From Haematococcus lacustris (Eukaryota > Chlorophyta > Chlorophyceae > Chlamydomonadales > Haematococcaceae), in NCBI GenBank assembly GCA_030144725.1, contig JASKMD010000008.1, positions 14,670,836 through 14,734,835 on the forward strand: DNA of 64,000 nt, given 5' to 3'. Position numbers and translations under genes: made by a program. Below, one piece after another: positions 24,101-46,923 of this stretch. A model generated the notes under the pieces. It did no database searches and was not told the origin of the DNA. It was given only the letters and a program-made list of their open reading frames with translations. Every line of letters begins with the position of its first letter. Positions within the stretch are counted from its first letter, which is position 1.

Positions 24101-26524
24101 CAGACCCCTCAGGCAGCAGCCCAGCAGCAGACCCTTCTGACAGCAGCCAAGCAGCTGAAGACCCTTCTGACAGCAGCAGCAGCAACAAGCGCACTCCCTC
24201 TGACATAGGCAGCGGCCTGGCTGACGAGCGGGCGTTCCTGTTTGACCCAGCCACTCAAATGGGCATGGGGCTGGACCCTGGGGCCATCCAGGCAGTCAGC
24301 GCAGCTTCAGGGATGTGGAGTGCAGATGGCCTATTGCAAGGCTTCTACAGGAGCAAGTTGACCAGGAGCCAGGTGCAGCAATACAGCGGCCTGATCCAGG
24401 CTCGCCACAACACTCAGCGGTGGAATGACAACATCAAGCTCGAGCTGGAGCACCTGGCAGCAGCCACCCCAGCAGGCACCTCCCTGGTGGCAATCCAGCG
24501 GCATGTGGCCGTCACCCTGGCCACCTGGGATGCAGTGTGGGGGGAGTACCTGCATCCCAAGTGGGCAGAGCAAAGGATGAGGCTGCATGGCGCGCAGGAG
24601 AAGGTCCTGGAGCGCTACTTCATGAAGGTGGGAGTACCCAAGGGTAGGGGGGAAGGGGCAGGACCACAGGCTGATGACTGCCCGCCCACATGTGACCTGC
24701 TAGGTGCCCATGTCCCCAGTTCTGCCAAGGATGTCATGCGCTTTGTGTGTGCCTTGTGTGCCATGCAGCTGGAGGAGGAGGCAGCCAGCATGTCCCAGCA
24801 GGAGTGGGGGACCCGCAAGCAGCTGGTGATATTCTTTGGCAACGCAGGCATTGGCACGCGGGGTGGGTGGGGGGCCAAGGCTGTGCTGCAGGCCTGCCGC
24901 AAGGTAGTGGAGAGGCCCAACAGCGGCAAGCCAACCGACAGGGTGCCAGGCAAGGTGGTGACAGTGGATGAGTTCCGCACTAGCAGGGTCAGCTCAATCC
25001 TGAACAGCCCCCAGCCCTGTGAGGAGGAGCTGGACAGCAGCAAGCCCACCAGGCTTGAAGGCTGGAAGCCCAAGCCGGGACAGGTGCAGGACCGCATGTT
25101 GCGGTCAGCCTGGAGCAAGCGGTTTGAGGCGCCAGTGCGGGGCCTCATGTGGTGCCCTTACCTGGCCCAGGCTACCCCTGGGAAGCTGGGCAAATGGGTG
25201 GACAGGTACTGCAACGCAGCCCTCAACCTCCAGCGGGCAGGGGAGAGCAAGTGGCGCCCACTGGAGCTGTGCAGGTGGCAACACCGAGGAAGACTCCCTG
25301 CCCAGGGCAAGGAATACCCAGCACTGGGCTTCAAGATGCTACGAGAGCGAGCCCCCAAGGCCCAAGACCAGCAGCCAGTAGCACAGTAGCATGTGTGCAC
25401 TAGGCAATGCTAAAGCTGTTGCTTTCATACGAGCATGTGTTCATGCCATCATAGATTGCCTGGCCTTCGCAAGCGGGTTGGGGTAGTGAATCACGTAGTG
25501 GTACCGGATGCTTGCTGCATGCAAACAAACCGGATAACAGATGACACAGCCCCTGCCCTGTAGTAATAGTAGGGGACCCACTGTGCTGTAGAGAGGTCCT
25601 GAGCGAAATGGAGGTGTTTGGGTGGGGAGGGGTGGAGGGTGAGATGTATGATGTGGGAGATAAAGGCCTGATGTTCGGAATGCGCTGCCGAGGTGATAGC
25701 ACATGCTGTAACCTCATGCATAAAAAAAAGCCTCTGCCAGGATTGCCTTCCAAAGCCTTCCATACTCCATTGTGTGTGGCGTGGGGTGCCATGCAGCGCT
25801 GACTGACCAAAGACTGTGGCTGTTGGCCACACATGGGGATGTGTATGACCATGGCTGCATCGGTGCAGGCAGCGAAGGAGTTGCTTTAACTGGCTGGAGA
25901 ATACCTCTGGCACGCAGCAGTGCATGAAGATGGTGACGTAGTGCTTGGGGGGCTGTTGGTCGTCAAAGATGTTGTTGTTGGCCCATGCCAGGGACAGGTC
26001 AGTCTCGCGCAGTGTGATGCCCGTCTCCTCCAGCACCTCCCGCACTGCACACGCCTCAAAGCTCTCTCCAAACTCCAGATGGCCCCCTGCAGAGGCAGCC
26101 CTGCCTGGTGCCTCTTGGACACAATGTGTGCTGCAGTGGGCTGCCAGCAACCCCATGTACATGGGCACACGAGTCAGGCTGAATGTGACGTGGTCATGCT
26201 GTGGTGGCTATGCAGGTGCTGGGCTGCATTAGTGAGACCGGAGTACCAGGTGGAAGGGTCTTACACTGTGGCTGAGGGTAACGCCACAGTCCACAGGGCG
26301 CAATCCTCACCTGGCAGTGACCATGTGCCAGATCCGTGTGATCCTTTCCTGGGCAGCACCATCAGGACAGCAATAGCAGCAGCGAAGGCGCCAGCAGCAG
26401 CAGGGCCGTGGAGCATGAGGGGTGTGATAGTGTAGGAGCACGGTGCGCACCTCCTCCCCACGAGCACACGGCCCCCAGGCTTGATTAGCAGCACGCCGAC
26501 ACCTACGCGCGCTTGTTGTAACAT
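21197..26524 (-). CDS. NUDT1: NUDT1-type Nudix hydrolase
   Basis: Exons 26524-26451, 26348-26311, 26086-25905 and 21346-21197 (TAA) join in phase to 147 aa, the length of plant NUDT1. Exon 1 encodes [20 protein letters not shown], exon 2 [13 protein letters not shown]. Exon 3 carries the full Nudix box, [20 protein letters not shown] then ETGI, matching G-x5-E-x7-R-E-U-x-E-E-x-G-U, plus [10 protein letters not shown]. Exon 4 carries [20 protein letters not shown] and FMPLGAL, the family's C-terminal block. Plant NUDT1 hydrolyses oxidised nucleotides such as 8-oxo-dGTP and dihydroneopterin triphosphate; the exact substrate here is not shown by sequence. Intron 3 is 4,558 nt because Fanzor element A3 sits in it, antisense. 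The gene is divergent from the HMG-CoA synthase-like gene. Confidence 0.92.
21879..25389 (+). pseudogene. Fanzor family A, copy A3 (full length, nonsense and active-site mutations)
   Basis: Exons 21879-22081, 22283-22908, from 23073, and 23656-25389 follow the A1 layout, and here all the splice sites checked at the exon 1/2 and 2/3 junctions are good. Two lesions are visible. The codon for Gln after VHR is TAG (22741-22743) where A1 has CAG. In RuvC-III the motif reads [10 protein letters not shown], with the catalytic Asp codon GAC changed to TAC (25207-25209). RuvC-I Asp (24274-24276) and RuvC-II Glu (24970-24972) remain. The linker is built of a 75-bp repeat encoding [13 protein letters not shown] plus [12 protein letters not shown], unlike the 39-bp unit of A1. 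Near 23,430-23,480 a Gly-Lys run (GKGKGK) replaces the GRGKGRGK of A1. It cannot make an active nuclease as written. Confidence 0.88.
25390..25583 (+). ncRNA. conserved 3' region of Fanzor A3, candidate omega RNA scaffold
   Basis: It matches the A1 and A2 3' regions with few changes (e.g. AGTGAATCACGTAGTGGTAC is unchanged) although the 5' half of this UTR and the protein linker have diverged. It ends in CCCCTGCCC...TAGTAGGGG. Its role is inferred. Confidence 0.4.
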
Positions 26525-26787
26525 GTTCACGTCTAGATCTACTCTAACACACTGCGAACACTACGCTAACACACTGCGAACACACTACGAAAAAATCTAA
26601 GCTAGACCAAATGTCTAAGCTAGACCAAATTCATCGTAATCTAAGCTAGACCAAATGTTAGCGAATCCCTCATTCTCGGTCCTTGTATTCGTTAGTGAGG
26701 AGGATAGTGAGGAGGTTTTGTGTATAGACTGGATCACACACCACACATTCGCCGTCAGAATGAGCTTGCCGCGTTCTCCACCATGAC
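26525..26787. promoter_or_regulatory. shared divergent promoter of NUDT1 and the HMG-CoA synthase-like gene
   Basis: The two start codons face away from each other across 263 bp, so both promoters must lie here. TCTAAGCTAGACCAAAT occurs three times (26596-26612, 26614-26630, 26640-26656), and AACACACTGCGAACAC-like repeats lie at 26,545-26,590. These are candidate binding sites; no TATA box is obvious. Confidence 0.6.
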
Positions 26788-37906
<11,119 letters not shown>

Positions 37907-38523
37907 ACTCCGGTGGTATGGTTGCTTAAACGCAGCCGTATCATAACACGCAGCCGACAAATTGTACTGCCAGCACTGTGCGGTACAGCTACCGGCTCTG
38001 CAGCAGCCTGAGGATGGCACGCTGGGTATGGCTCAAGCTACGATGAATACCGAATGCCTGGTGCCACGGGTGTACTGCTATCACAAGGCCATAGCCTGTG
38101 GCTGAGCGTTATGGAGGGGGTTTGGGTCTGAGATTGATGCCAGCACTTGAGTATTTGGCACGCCGTGACGCACGGTCAGATGCACACATTGATGCCCACG
38201 TCAGTGAGTACTGCCCGGAGACAGCCTGAGGTCGATGCTCCGCAGCTTGTGTGGGCCTTTGCCGTAACATCCATATAGAACTTGCAACAGACACTCCACT
38301 TACTCAATGAGGCAACTGTTTGGAATGACGGTCGTGATGGTCGTGCATGCACAAGGTGGTGCCAAATATAAATGGGAAATCGGATTAATATCATACTCGG
38401 TGAAAGTACGTGCCAGCCATGACGGTCGTGCACGAACAAGGTGGTGCGGTAAAGAAATGATAACACAGCTCCAAATTCACTGTTTAGTGCACAGCATGCG
38501 GGTGAAGGACAGCATGCGAAGTC
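37907..38523. other. intergenic, no gene recognised
   Basis: It separates the HMGS stop from the tandem array. TTGGAATGACGGTCGTGATG near 38,320 and CATGACGGTCGTGCACGAAC near 38,418 form a loose direct repeat, both followed by AAGGTGGTGC. No exon can be supported. Confidence 0.4.
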
Positions 38524-39551
38524 AAGTCACTGGTCCGCCACAGTGCCGCCACAGGTCCGCCACAGTGCCGCCCAGTTGACATATGGCATTCATGGTCGGC
38601 AGATACAGCAAGGCCGGTGTCCAGGCCCCTTCAAGGGACGGGCTGTGCGACAGCTGTTGAATGGCAGGCAGTTTGTAATGACCAGCAGCTTCTGTAGGCC
38701 CACTTAGCCACCAGTGCATGGCTTGAGGAGGGCCACGATGACGGGGACCCTGCTGGAGCTGCTGGCGCCAGTGTGTCAGAGCTGTGACCATTGCTCTGAT
38801 GTAGCCATACAACTCAGCAATGGGGGTTGGTGCCCCGCAGCCACACCAGGCTGGAGGCTGTGCCGTGGCACACAAGCACCCACAATTGACAGGGGCCTGG
38901 TCCGAGCTCACCTACACAGGGTGCAAGCAGTGGCTTGACTGAACCTCCACTGGCATGGCCCATGCGCCCTATGCCGGCAGCTGCCAAGCGGCATGGCCAT
39001 GACCCGCCAGTGCAACGGGGAGTCTCGCGGTATGCAGGTGGCAGCTGGGTCGTTTACACAGCTCGCATAGCTCACATGGACGGCTCAACATGTACCCCAC
39101 TCCTAGTCTACAGGCGATCACTGTGGCCGTGGTCGTCACACCCAACACCCAACACCCAGCACCCAACAACTGCTCTGCAAGCTCTCCCATGTCTCGACAA
39201 GGCTCCTACACCAGCACCCCAGTGCCGAGACACGAGCATGGCATGCGTGGCAGCTTCTACCAGCCCTGACCCTATAGGCAACACGAGGGTTTAGATGGAA
39301 TGAATGGGTGTGGACTTATCTCAGTGCAAGTAAATAGTAAGCGATGACAACGATGGAGCAGTGATGCAATGAAATTCCTTTCAATGCAGTCAACAAAGCT
39401 AATGCTGCGTGCACTACATCAACAGAGCAAGACTAAGGATATCTAGAAGGCCGGCACAAGGACATGCAAGCCGAGCTCCGGGGCTGTCTTCTAGGCTTGA
39501 TGAGAAAGAGCGCCCCAAGCACAGGTCTCCACACTGGCACTTAGCCGGCAG

Positions 39552-42061
39552 CTAAGGATAGCCACTGCTCCTAGCCTGTGCCTGTGCCTGTGCCTGGGCC
39601 ACCGCCTTGCTGCTGCCACCACCAAATGAGTCAGCAAAGGCAGCTGCCCTGGCATCAGCTATGCTGCTGCCACCACCAAATGAGGCAGCACGTGCGGACG
39701 CCTTGGCATCAGCCTGGCTGTAGCCGTAAGGCCCCTGCAAGCAGACAGCAGCAGCACCCCTGGTCATGCATGCTGCATCGTGCCCATGGCCAGTTTAGCA
39801 TGGGCTGGCATGCAGCTGTCCCAGACAAGCAGATCAAGGCTGGCAGCTGCAGTGGGCAAGGCAGCACACTCACCGCCCTGCTGCTGGCACTGGCCGAGGC
39901 GGATGCCGAGGCTGACGAGCCAGACTGGTCATGCTGCAGTAGACGCCCTCCGTAGCCCTTGCTGATGGCCTGTGCCTGTGCCTCTGCCACCGCCTTGCTG
40001 CTGCCCCCACCAAATGAGTCAGCAAAGGCAGCTGCCCTGGCATCAGCTATGCTGCTGCCACCACCAAATGAGGCAGCACGTGCGGACGCCTTCGCATCAG
40101 CCTGGCTGTAGCCGTAAGGCCCCTGCAAGCAGACAGCAGCAGCACCCCTGGTCATGCATGCTGCATCGTGCCCATGGCCAGTTTAGCATGGGCTGGCATG
40201 CAGCTGTCCCAGACAAGCAGATCAAGGCTGGCAGCTGCAGTGGGCAAGGCAGCACACTCACCGCCCTGCTGCTGGCACTGGCCGAGGCGGATGCCGAGGC
40301 TGACGAGCCAGACTGGTCATGCTGCAGTAGACGCCCTCCGTAGCCCTTGCTGATGGCCTGTGCCTGTGCCTCTGCCACCGCCTTGCTGCTGCCCCCACCA
40401 AATGAGTCAGCAAAGGCAGCTGCCCTGGCATCAGCTATGCTGCTACCACCACCAAATGAGGCAGCACGTGCGGACGCCTTGGCATCAGCCTGGCTGTAGC
40501 CGTGAGGCCCCTGCAAGCAGACAGCGGCAGCACCCCTGGTCTTGCATGCTGCATCGTGCCCATGGCCAGTTTAGCATGGGCTAGCATGCAGCTGTCCCAG
40601 ACAAGCAGATCAAGGCTGGCAGCTGCAGTGGGCAAGGCAACGCACTCACCGCCCTGCTGCTGGCACTGGCCGAGGCGGATGCCGAGGCTGACGAGCCAGA
40701 CTGGTCATGCTGCAGTAGACGCCCTCCGTAGCCCTTGCTGATGGCCTGTGCCTGTGCCTCTGCCACCGCCTTGCTGCGGCCACCACCAAATGAGTCAGCA
40801 AAGGCAGCTGCCCTGGCATCAGCTATGCTGCTGCCACCACCAAATGAGGCAGCACGTGCGGACGCCTTGGCATCAGCCTGGCTGTAGCCGTAAGGCCCCT
40901 GCAAGCAGACAGCAGCAGCACCCCTGGTCATGCATGCTGCATCGTGCCCATGGCCAGTTTAGCATGGGCTGGCATGCAGCTGTCCCAGACAAGCAGATCA
41001 AGGCTGGCAGCTGCAGTGGGCAAGGCAGCACACTCACCGCCCTGCTGCTGGCACTGGCCGAGGCGGATGCCGAGGCTGACGAGCCAGACTGGTCATGCTG
41101 CAGTAGACGCCCTCCGTAGCCCTTGCTGATGGCCTGTGCCTGTGCCTCTGCCACCGCCTTGCTGCTGCCCCCACCAAATGAGTCAGCAAAGGCAGCTGCC
41201 CTGGCATCAGCTATGCTGCTACCACCACCAAATGAGGCAGCACGTGCGGACGCCTTGGCATCAGCCTGGCTGTAGCCGTAAGGCCCCTGCAAGCAGACAG
41301 CAGCAGCACCCCTGGTCATGCATGCTGCATCGTGCCCATGGCCAGTTTAGCATGGGCTGGCATGCAGCTGTCCCAGACAAGCAGATCAAGGCTGGCAGCT
41401 GCAGTGGGCAAGGCAGCACACTCACCGCCCTGCTGCTGGCACTGGCCGAGGCGGATGCCGAGGCTGACGAGCCAGACTGGTCATGCTGCAGTAGACGCCC
41501 TCCGTAGCCCTTGCTGATGGCCTGTGCCTGTGCCTCTGCCACCGCCTTGCTGCTGCCCCCACCAAATGAGTCAGCAAAGGCAGCTGCCCTGGCATCAGCT
41601 ATGCTGCTGCCACCACCAAATGAGGCAGCACGTGCGGACGCCTTGGCATCAGCCTGGCTGTAGCCGTAAGGCCCCTGCAAGCAGACAGCGGCAGCACCCC
41701 TGGTCTTGCATGCTGCATCGTGCCCATGGCCAGTTTAGGATGGGCTAGCATGCAGCTGTCCCAGACGAGCAGATCAAGGCTGGCAGCTGGAGTGGGCAAG
41801 GCAACGCACTCACCGCCCTGCTGCTGGCACTGGCCGAGGCGGACGCCGAGGCTGACGAGCCTGCTTTGTCGTGGTGCAGAATGCGACCTGCAGGTTTGGT
41901 ATCCTGCCTTGCATCACTACGCTGCGGCTGCTTATGAGTACGCGCAAGCGTGGGCAGGCGGCCCGTAGCTGCTAGCCGACTCAGCGCATCGATGATGATG
42001 GCCTACCTTGCACTACGGTCACTGCTATCGCTACAAGGACTAGCGCTGCGATGGCCTTCAT
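39552..42061 (-). CDS. secreted modular Ala/Ser/Gly-rich protein, copy 1 (518 aa)
   Basis: Exon 1 (42061-42007) encodes MKAIAALVLVAIAVTVVQ, a clear signal peptide. Exon 2 (41887-41814) encodes GRILHHDKAGSSASASASAS then SSRA. Five full-module exons follow at 41674-41426, 41286-41038, 40898-40650, 40510-40262 and 40122-39874, each 249 nt and phase 0 at both ends, with 139-nt introns. Each encodes 83 aa beginning GPYGYSQADAKASARAASFG, then GGSSIADARAAAFADSFGGG, then SSKAVAEAQAQAISKGYGGR, then LLQHDQSGSSASASASASAS and SSRA. The terminal exon (39734-39552) repeats the first half and ends in AQAQAQAQARSSGYP and TAG; it has one extra Ala-Gln pair compared with its sisters. There is no Pro-rich or membrane segment. 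I do not recognise the family; composition suggests an extracellular, silk-like or wall protein. Confidence 0.72.
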
Positions 42062-42625
42062 TCGCAGATTTGGCGGGGACCTCTCAGGGTCACTGGACAA
42101 GGCGAGCGGGTGATGGGACAATACCTGTGCGGGATGCTACTGGAGAGGCTGGCAGCGCGTTTCTATTGGCACCTCACTCTCAAAAGGTGACGCCGGCACT
42201 GGCGGGCAACTACGCGACAACTTTGCCGCCGCCCAACCCGGTAACTGCGAATCTGGCCACCACCTGACAAGTACCATCGCCAACCTGCTGCGCTGAAGAA
42301 CCTGCATTGGAGGCACTGTGCGGGTGACCGTGCAATGTGCGCGGCTGGCCGCCAGAGCCTAGGCCTCGTCGAAGGGTCTAACAACATGGTGGGCGCGGTA
42401 GCCTTGAATAACCGCGGTCGCCGGCTGGCCTAGACTAGCCATTGGGACATCCCATGTCAAGTCCGTCGGCTAAGCTGCCGACTGTGGCAGCAGTAACCTA
42501 GTAGTCACAGCTGTTATGATAGGCTGCCTGAAGGAATAGAGGGATGGAGGGATTGGGGTGTCAGTGCCATACCCCAGCTTCTACTCCTACCCCACACCCA
42601 GCAATGCAGTCGAATTCGAGTCGAA

Positions 42626-42988
42626 TCACTGATACGTCACTGTGACGCCCAGTTGACATGTGGCATTCATGGTCGACAGGTACAGCAAGGCCGGTGTCCA
42701 GGCCTCTGCAAGGGACGGGCTGTGCGACAGCTGTTGGATGGCAGGCAGTTTGTCATGACCAGCAGCTTCTGTAGGCCCACTTAGCCACCAGTGCATGGCT
42801 TGAGGAGGGCCACGATGACGGGGACCCTGCTGGAGCTGCTGGCGCCAGTGTGTCAGAGCTGTGACCATTGCTCTGATGTAGCCATACAACTCAGCAATGG
42901 GGGTTGGTGCCCCGCAGCCACACCAGGCTGGAGGCTGTGCCGTGGCACACAAGCACCCACAATTGACAGGGGCCTGGTCCGAGCTCAC
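42626..42988 (-). CDS. conserved Cys-containing reading frame in each array unit (doubtful)
   Basis: Each unit keeps an open frame of about 120-129 codons on the minus strand (38911-38522, 42988-42626, 46283-45921, 49966-49604) that opens SSDQAPVNCGCLCATAQPPA and continues with WCGCG. It begins with GTG just after a GTGTAG sequence, so it would have to be an internal exon. The units are too similar for conservation to mean much; the only amino-acid changes seen are scattered. It may simply be non-coding spacer between the modular genes. Confidence 0.25.
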   Translation of the reverse strand: MSSDQAPVNCGCLCATAQPPAWCGCGAPTPIAELYGYIRAMVTALTHWRQQLQQGPRHRGPPQAMHWWLSGPTEAAGHDKLPAIQQLSHSPSLAEAWTPALLYLSTMNATCQLGVTVTYQ

Positions 42989-43627
42989 CTACACAGGGTG
43001 CAAGCAGTGGCTTGACTGAACCTCCACTGGCATGGCCCATGCGCCCTATGCCGGCAGCTGCCAAGCGGCATGGCCATGACCCGCCAGTGCAACGGGGAGT
43101 CTCGCGGTATGCAGGTGGCAGCTGGGTCGCTTACACAGCTCGCATAGCTCACATGGGCGGCTCAACATGTACCCCACTCCTAGTCTACAGGCGATCACTG
43201 TGGCCGTGGTCGTCACACCCAACACCCAACACCCAGCACCCAACAACTGCTCTGCAAGCTCTCCCATGTCTCGACAAGGCTCCTACACCAGCACCCCAGT
43301 GCCGAGACACGAGCATGGCATGCGTGGCAGCTTCTACCAGCCCTGACCCTATAGGCAACACGAGGGTTTAGATGGAATGAGTGGGTGTGGACTTATCTCA
43401 GTGCAAGTAAATAGTAAGCGATGACAACGATGGAGAGTGATGCAATGAAATTCCTTTCAATGCAGTCAACAAAGCTAATGCTGCGTGCACTACATCAACA
43501 GAGCAAGACTAAGGATATCTAGAAGGCCGGCACAAGGACATGCAAGCCGAGCTCCGGGGCTGTCTTCTAGGCTTGATGAGAAAGAGCGCCCCAAGCACAG
43601 GTCTCCACACTGGCACTTAGCCGGCAG

Positions 43628-45356
43628 CTAAGGATAGCCACTGCTCCTAGCCTGTGCCTGTGCCTGGGCCACCGCCTTGCTGCTGCCACCACCAAATGAC
43701 TCAGCAAAGGCAGCTGCCCTGGCATCAGCTATGCTGCTGCCACCACCAAATGAGGCAGCACGTGCGGACGCCTTCGCATCAGCCTGGCTGTAGCCGTAAG
43801 GCCCCTGCAAGCAGACAGCAGCAGCACCCCTGGTCATGCATGCTGCATCGTGCCCATGGCCAGTTTAGCATGGGCTGGCATGCAGCTGTCCCAGACAAGC
43901 AGATCAAGGCTGGCAGCTGCAGTGGGCAAGGCAGCACACTCACCGCCCTGCTGCTGGCACTGGCCGAGGCGGATGCCGAGGCTGACGAGCCAGACTGGTC
44001 ATGCTGCAGTAGACGCCCTCCGTAGCCCTTGCTGATGGCCTGTGCCTGTGCCTCTGCCACCGCCTTGCTGCTGCCCCCACCAAATGAGTCAGCAAAGGCA
44101 GCTGCCCTGGCATCAGCTATGCTGCTACCACCACCAAATGAGGCAGCACGTGCGGACGCCTTGGCATCAGCCTGGCTGTAGCCGTAAGGCCCCTGCAAGC
44201 AGACAGCAGCAGCACCCCTGGTCATGCATGCTGCATCGTGCCCATGGCCAGTTTAGCATGGGCTGGCATGCAGCTGTCCCAGACAAGCAGATCAAGGCTG
44301 GCAGCTGCAGTGGGCAAGGCAGCACACTCACCGCCCTGCTGCTGGCACTGGCCGAGGCGGATGCCGAGGCTGACGAGCCAGACTGGTCATGCTGCAGTAG
44401 ACGCCCTCCGTAGCCCTTGCTGATGGCCTGTGCCTGTGCCTCTGCCACCGCCTTGCTGCTGCCACCACCAAATGAGTCAGCAAAGGCAGCTGCCCTGGCA
44501 TCAGCTATGCTGCTGCCACCACCAAATGAGGCAGCACGTGCGGACGCCTTGGCATCAGCCTGGCTGTAGCCGTAAGGCCCCTGCAAGCAGACAGCAGCAG
44601 CACCCCTGGTCATGCATGCTGCATCGTGCCCATGGCCAGTTTAGCATGGGCTGGCATGCAGCTGTCCCAGACAAGCAGATCAAGGCTGGCAGCTGCAGTG
44701 GGCAAGGCAGCACACTCACCGCCCTGCTGCTGGCACTGGCCGAGGCGGATGCCGAGGCTGACGAGCCAGACTGGTCATGCTGCAGTAGACGCCCTCCGTA
44801 GCCCTTGCTGATGGCCTGTGCCTGTGCCTCTGCCACCGCCTTGCTGCTGCCCCCACCAAATGAGTCAGCAAAGGCAGCTGCCCTGGCATCAGCTATGCTG
44901 CTACCACCACCAAATGAGGGAGCTCGTGCGGACGCCTTGGCATCAGCCTGGCTGTAGCCGTAAGGCCCCTGCAAGCAGACAGCGGCAGCACCCCTGGTCT
45001 TGCATGCTGCATCGTGCCCATGGCCAGTTTAGGATGGGCTAGCATGCAGCTGTCCCAGACGAGCAGATCAAGGCTGGCAGCTGGAGTGGGCAAGGCAACG
45101 CACTCACCGTCCTGCTGCTGGCACTGGCCGAGGCGGACGCCGAGGCTGACGAGCCTGCTTTGTCGTGGTGCAGAATGCGACCTGCAGGTTTGGTATCCTG
45201 CCTTGCGTCACTACGCTCCGGCTGCTTATTGAGTGCGCGCAAGCGTGGGCAGGCGGCCCGTAGCTGCTAGCCGACTCAGCGCATCGATGATGATGGCCTA
45301 CCTTGCACTACGGTCACTGCTATCGCTACAAGGACTAGCGCTGCGATGGCCTTCAT
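43628..45356 (-). CDS. secreted modular Ala/Ser/Gly-rich protein, copy 2 (350 aa)
   Basis: The layout is as in copy 1: signal-peptide exon 45356-45302, exon 2 at 45181-45108 (ending SSRT instead of SSRA), three 249-nt module exons at 44968-44720, 44580-44332 and 44192-43944, and a terminal exon 43804-43628 ending RSSGYP-TAG. The intron after exon 1 is one base longer than in copy 1 (a TTATTGAG for TTATGAG change), which does not touch the reading frame. The first module has Pro for Ala at one site (ARAPSFGGG), and a GAGGGAGCTCG change sits beside it. Confidence 0.7.
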
Positions 45357-46923
45357 TCGCAGATTTGGCGGGGACCTCTCAGGGTCACTGGACAAGGCGA
45401 GCGGGTGATGGGACAATACCTGTGCGGGATGCTACTGGAGAGGCTGGCAGCGCGTTTCTATTGGCACCTCACTCTCAAAAGGTGACGCCGGCACTGGCGG
45501 GCAACTACGCGACAACTTTGCCGCCGCCCAACCCGGTAGCTGCGAATCTGGCCACCACCTGACAAGTACCATCGCCAACCTGCTGCGCTGAAGAACCTGC
45601 ATTGGAGGCACTGTGCGGGTGACCGTGCAATGTGCGCGGCTGGCCGCCAGAGCCTAGGCCTCGTCGAAGGGTCTAACAACATGGTGGGCGCGGTAGCCTT
45701 GAATAACCGCGGTCGCCGGCTGGCCTAGACTAGCCATTGGGACATCCCATGTCACGTCCGTCGGCTAAGCTGCCGACTGTGGCAGCAGTAACCTAGTAGT
45801 CACAGCTGTTATGATAGGCTGCCTGAAGGAATAGAGGGATGGAGGGATTGGGGTGTCAGTGCCATACCCCAGCTTCTACTCCTACCCCACACCCAGCAAT
45901 GCAGTCGAATTCGAGTCGAATCACTGATACGTCACTGTGCCGCCCAGTTGACATGTGGCATTCATGGTCGACAGGTACAGCAAGGCCGGTGTCCAGGCCT
46001 CTGCAAGGGACGGGCTGTGCGACAGCTGTTGGATGGCAGGCAGTTTGTCATGACCAGCAGCTTCTGTAGGCCCACTTAGCCACCAGTGCATGGCTTGAGG
46101 AGGGCCACGATGACGGGGACCCTGCTGGAGCTGCTGGCGCCAGTGTGTCAGAGCTGTGACCATTGCTCTGATGTAGCCATACAACTCAGCAATGGGGGTT
46201 GGTGCCCCGCAGCCACACCAGGCTGGAGGCTGTGCCGTGGCACACAAGCACCCACAATTGACAGGGGCCTGGTCCGAGCTCACCTACACAGGGTGCAAGC
46301 AGTGGCTTGACTGAACCTCCACTGGCATGGCCCATGCGCCCTATGCCGGCAGCTGCCAAGCGGCATGGCCATGACCCGCCAGTGCAACGGGGAGTCTCGC
46401 GGTATGCAGGTGGCAGCTGGGTCGCTTACACAGCTCGCATAGCTCACATGGACGGCTCAACATGTACCCCACTCCTAGTCTACAGGCGATCACTGTGGCC
46501 GTGGTCGTCACACCCAACACCCAACACCCAGCACCCAACAACTGCTCTGCAAGCTCTCCCATGTCTCGACAAGGCTCCTACACCAGCACCCCAGTGCCGA
46601 GACACGAGCATGGCATGCGTGGCAGCTTCTACCAGCCCTGACCCTATAGGCAACCCGAGGGTTTAGATGGAATGAATGGGTGTGGACTTATCTCAGTGCA
46701 AGTAAATAGTAAGCGATGACAACGATGGAGCAGTGATGCAATGAAATTCCTTTCAATGCAGTCAACAAAGCTAATGCTGCGTGCACTACATCAACAGAGC
46801 AAGACTAAGGATATCTAGAAGGCCGGCACAAGGACATGCAAGCCGAGCTCCGGGGCTGTCTTCTAGGCTTGATGAGAAAGAGCGCCCCAAGCACAGGTCT
46901 CCACACTGGCACATAGCCGGCAG

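Larger units (their letters stand above)
21658..25600 (+). mobile_element. Fanzor element A3, inserted in NUDT1 intron 3
   Basis: An exact 17-bp direct repeat, TGCTGTAGAGAGGTCCT, bounds the element at 21658-21674 and 25584-25600. The 5' end is longer than in A1: between the left repeat and the GTTGCCAATGTAA repeats lie TGCTGCATTGATGGC (21719-21733, also the 3' flank of A2) and TGCTGATGAGACAGTT (21779-21794, also the flank of A1). The Fanzor gene fills most of the remainder and the conserved 3' region follows it. Orientation is opposite to the host gene. Confidence 0.85.
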
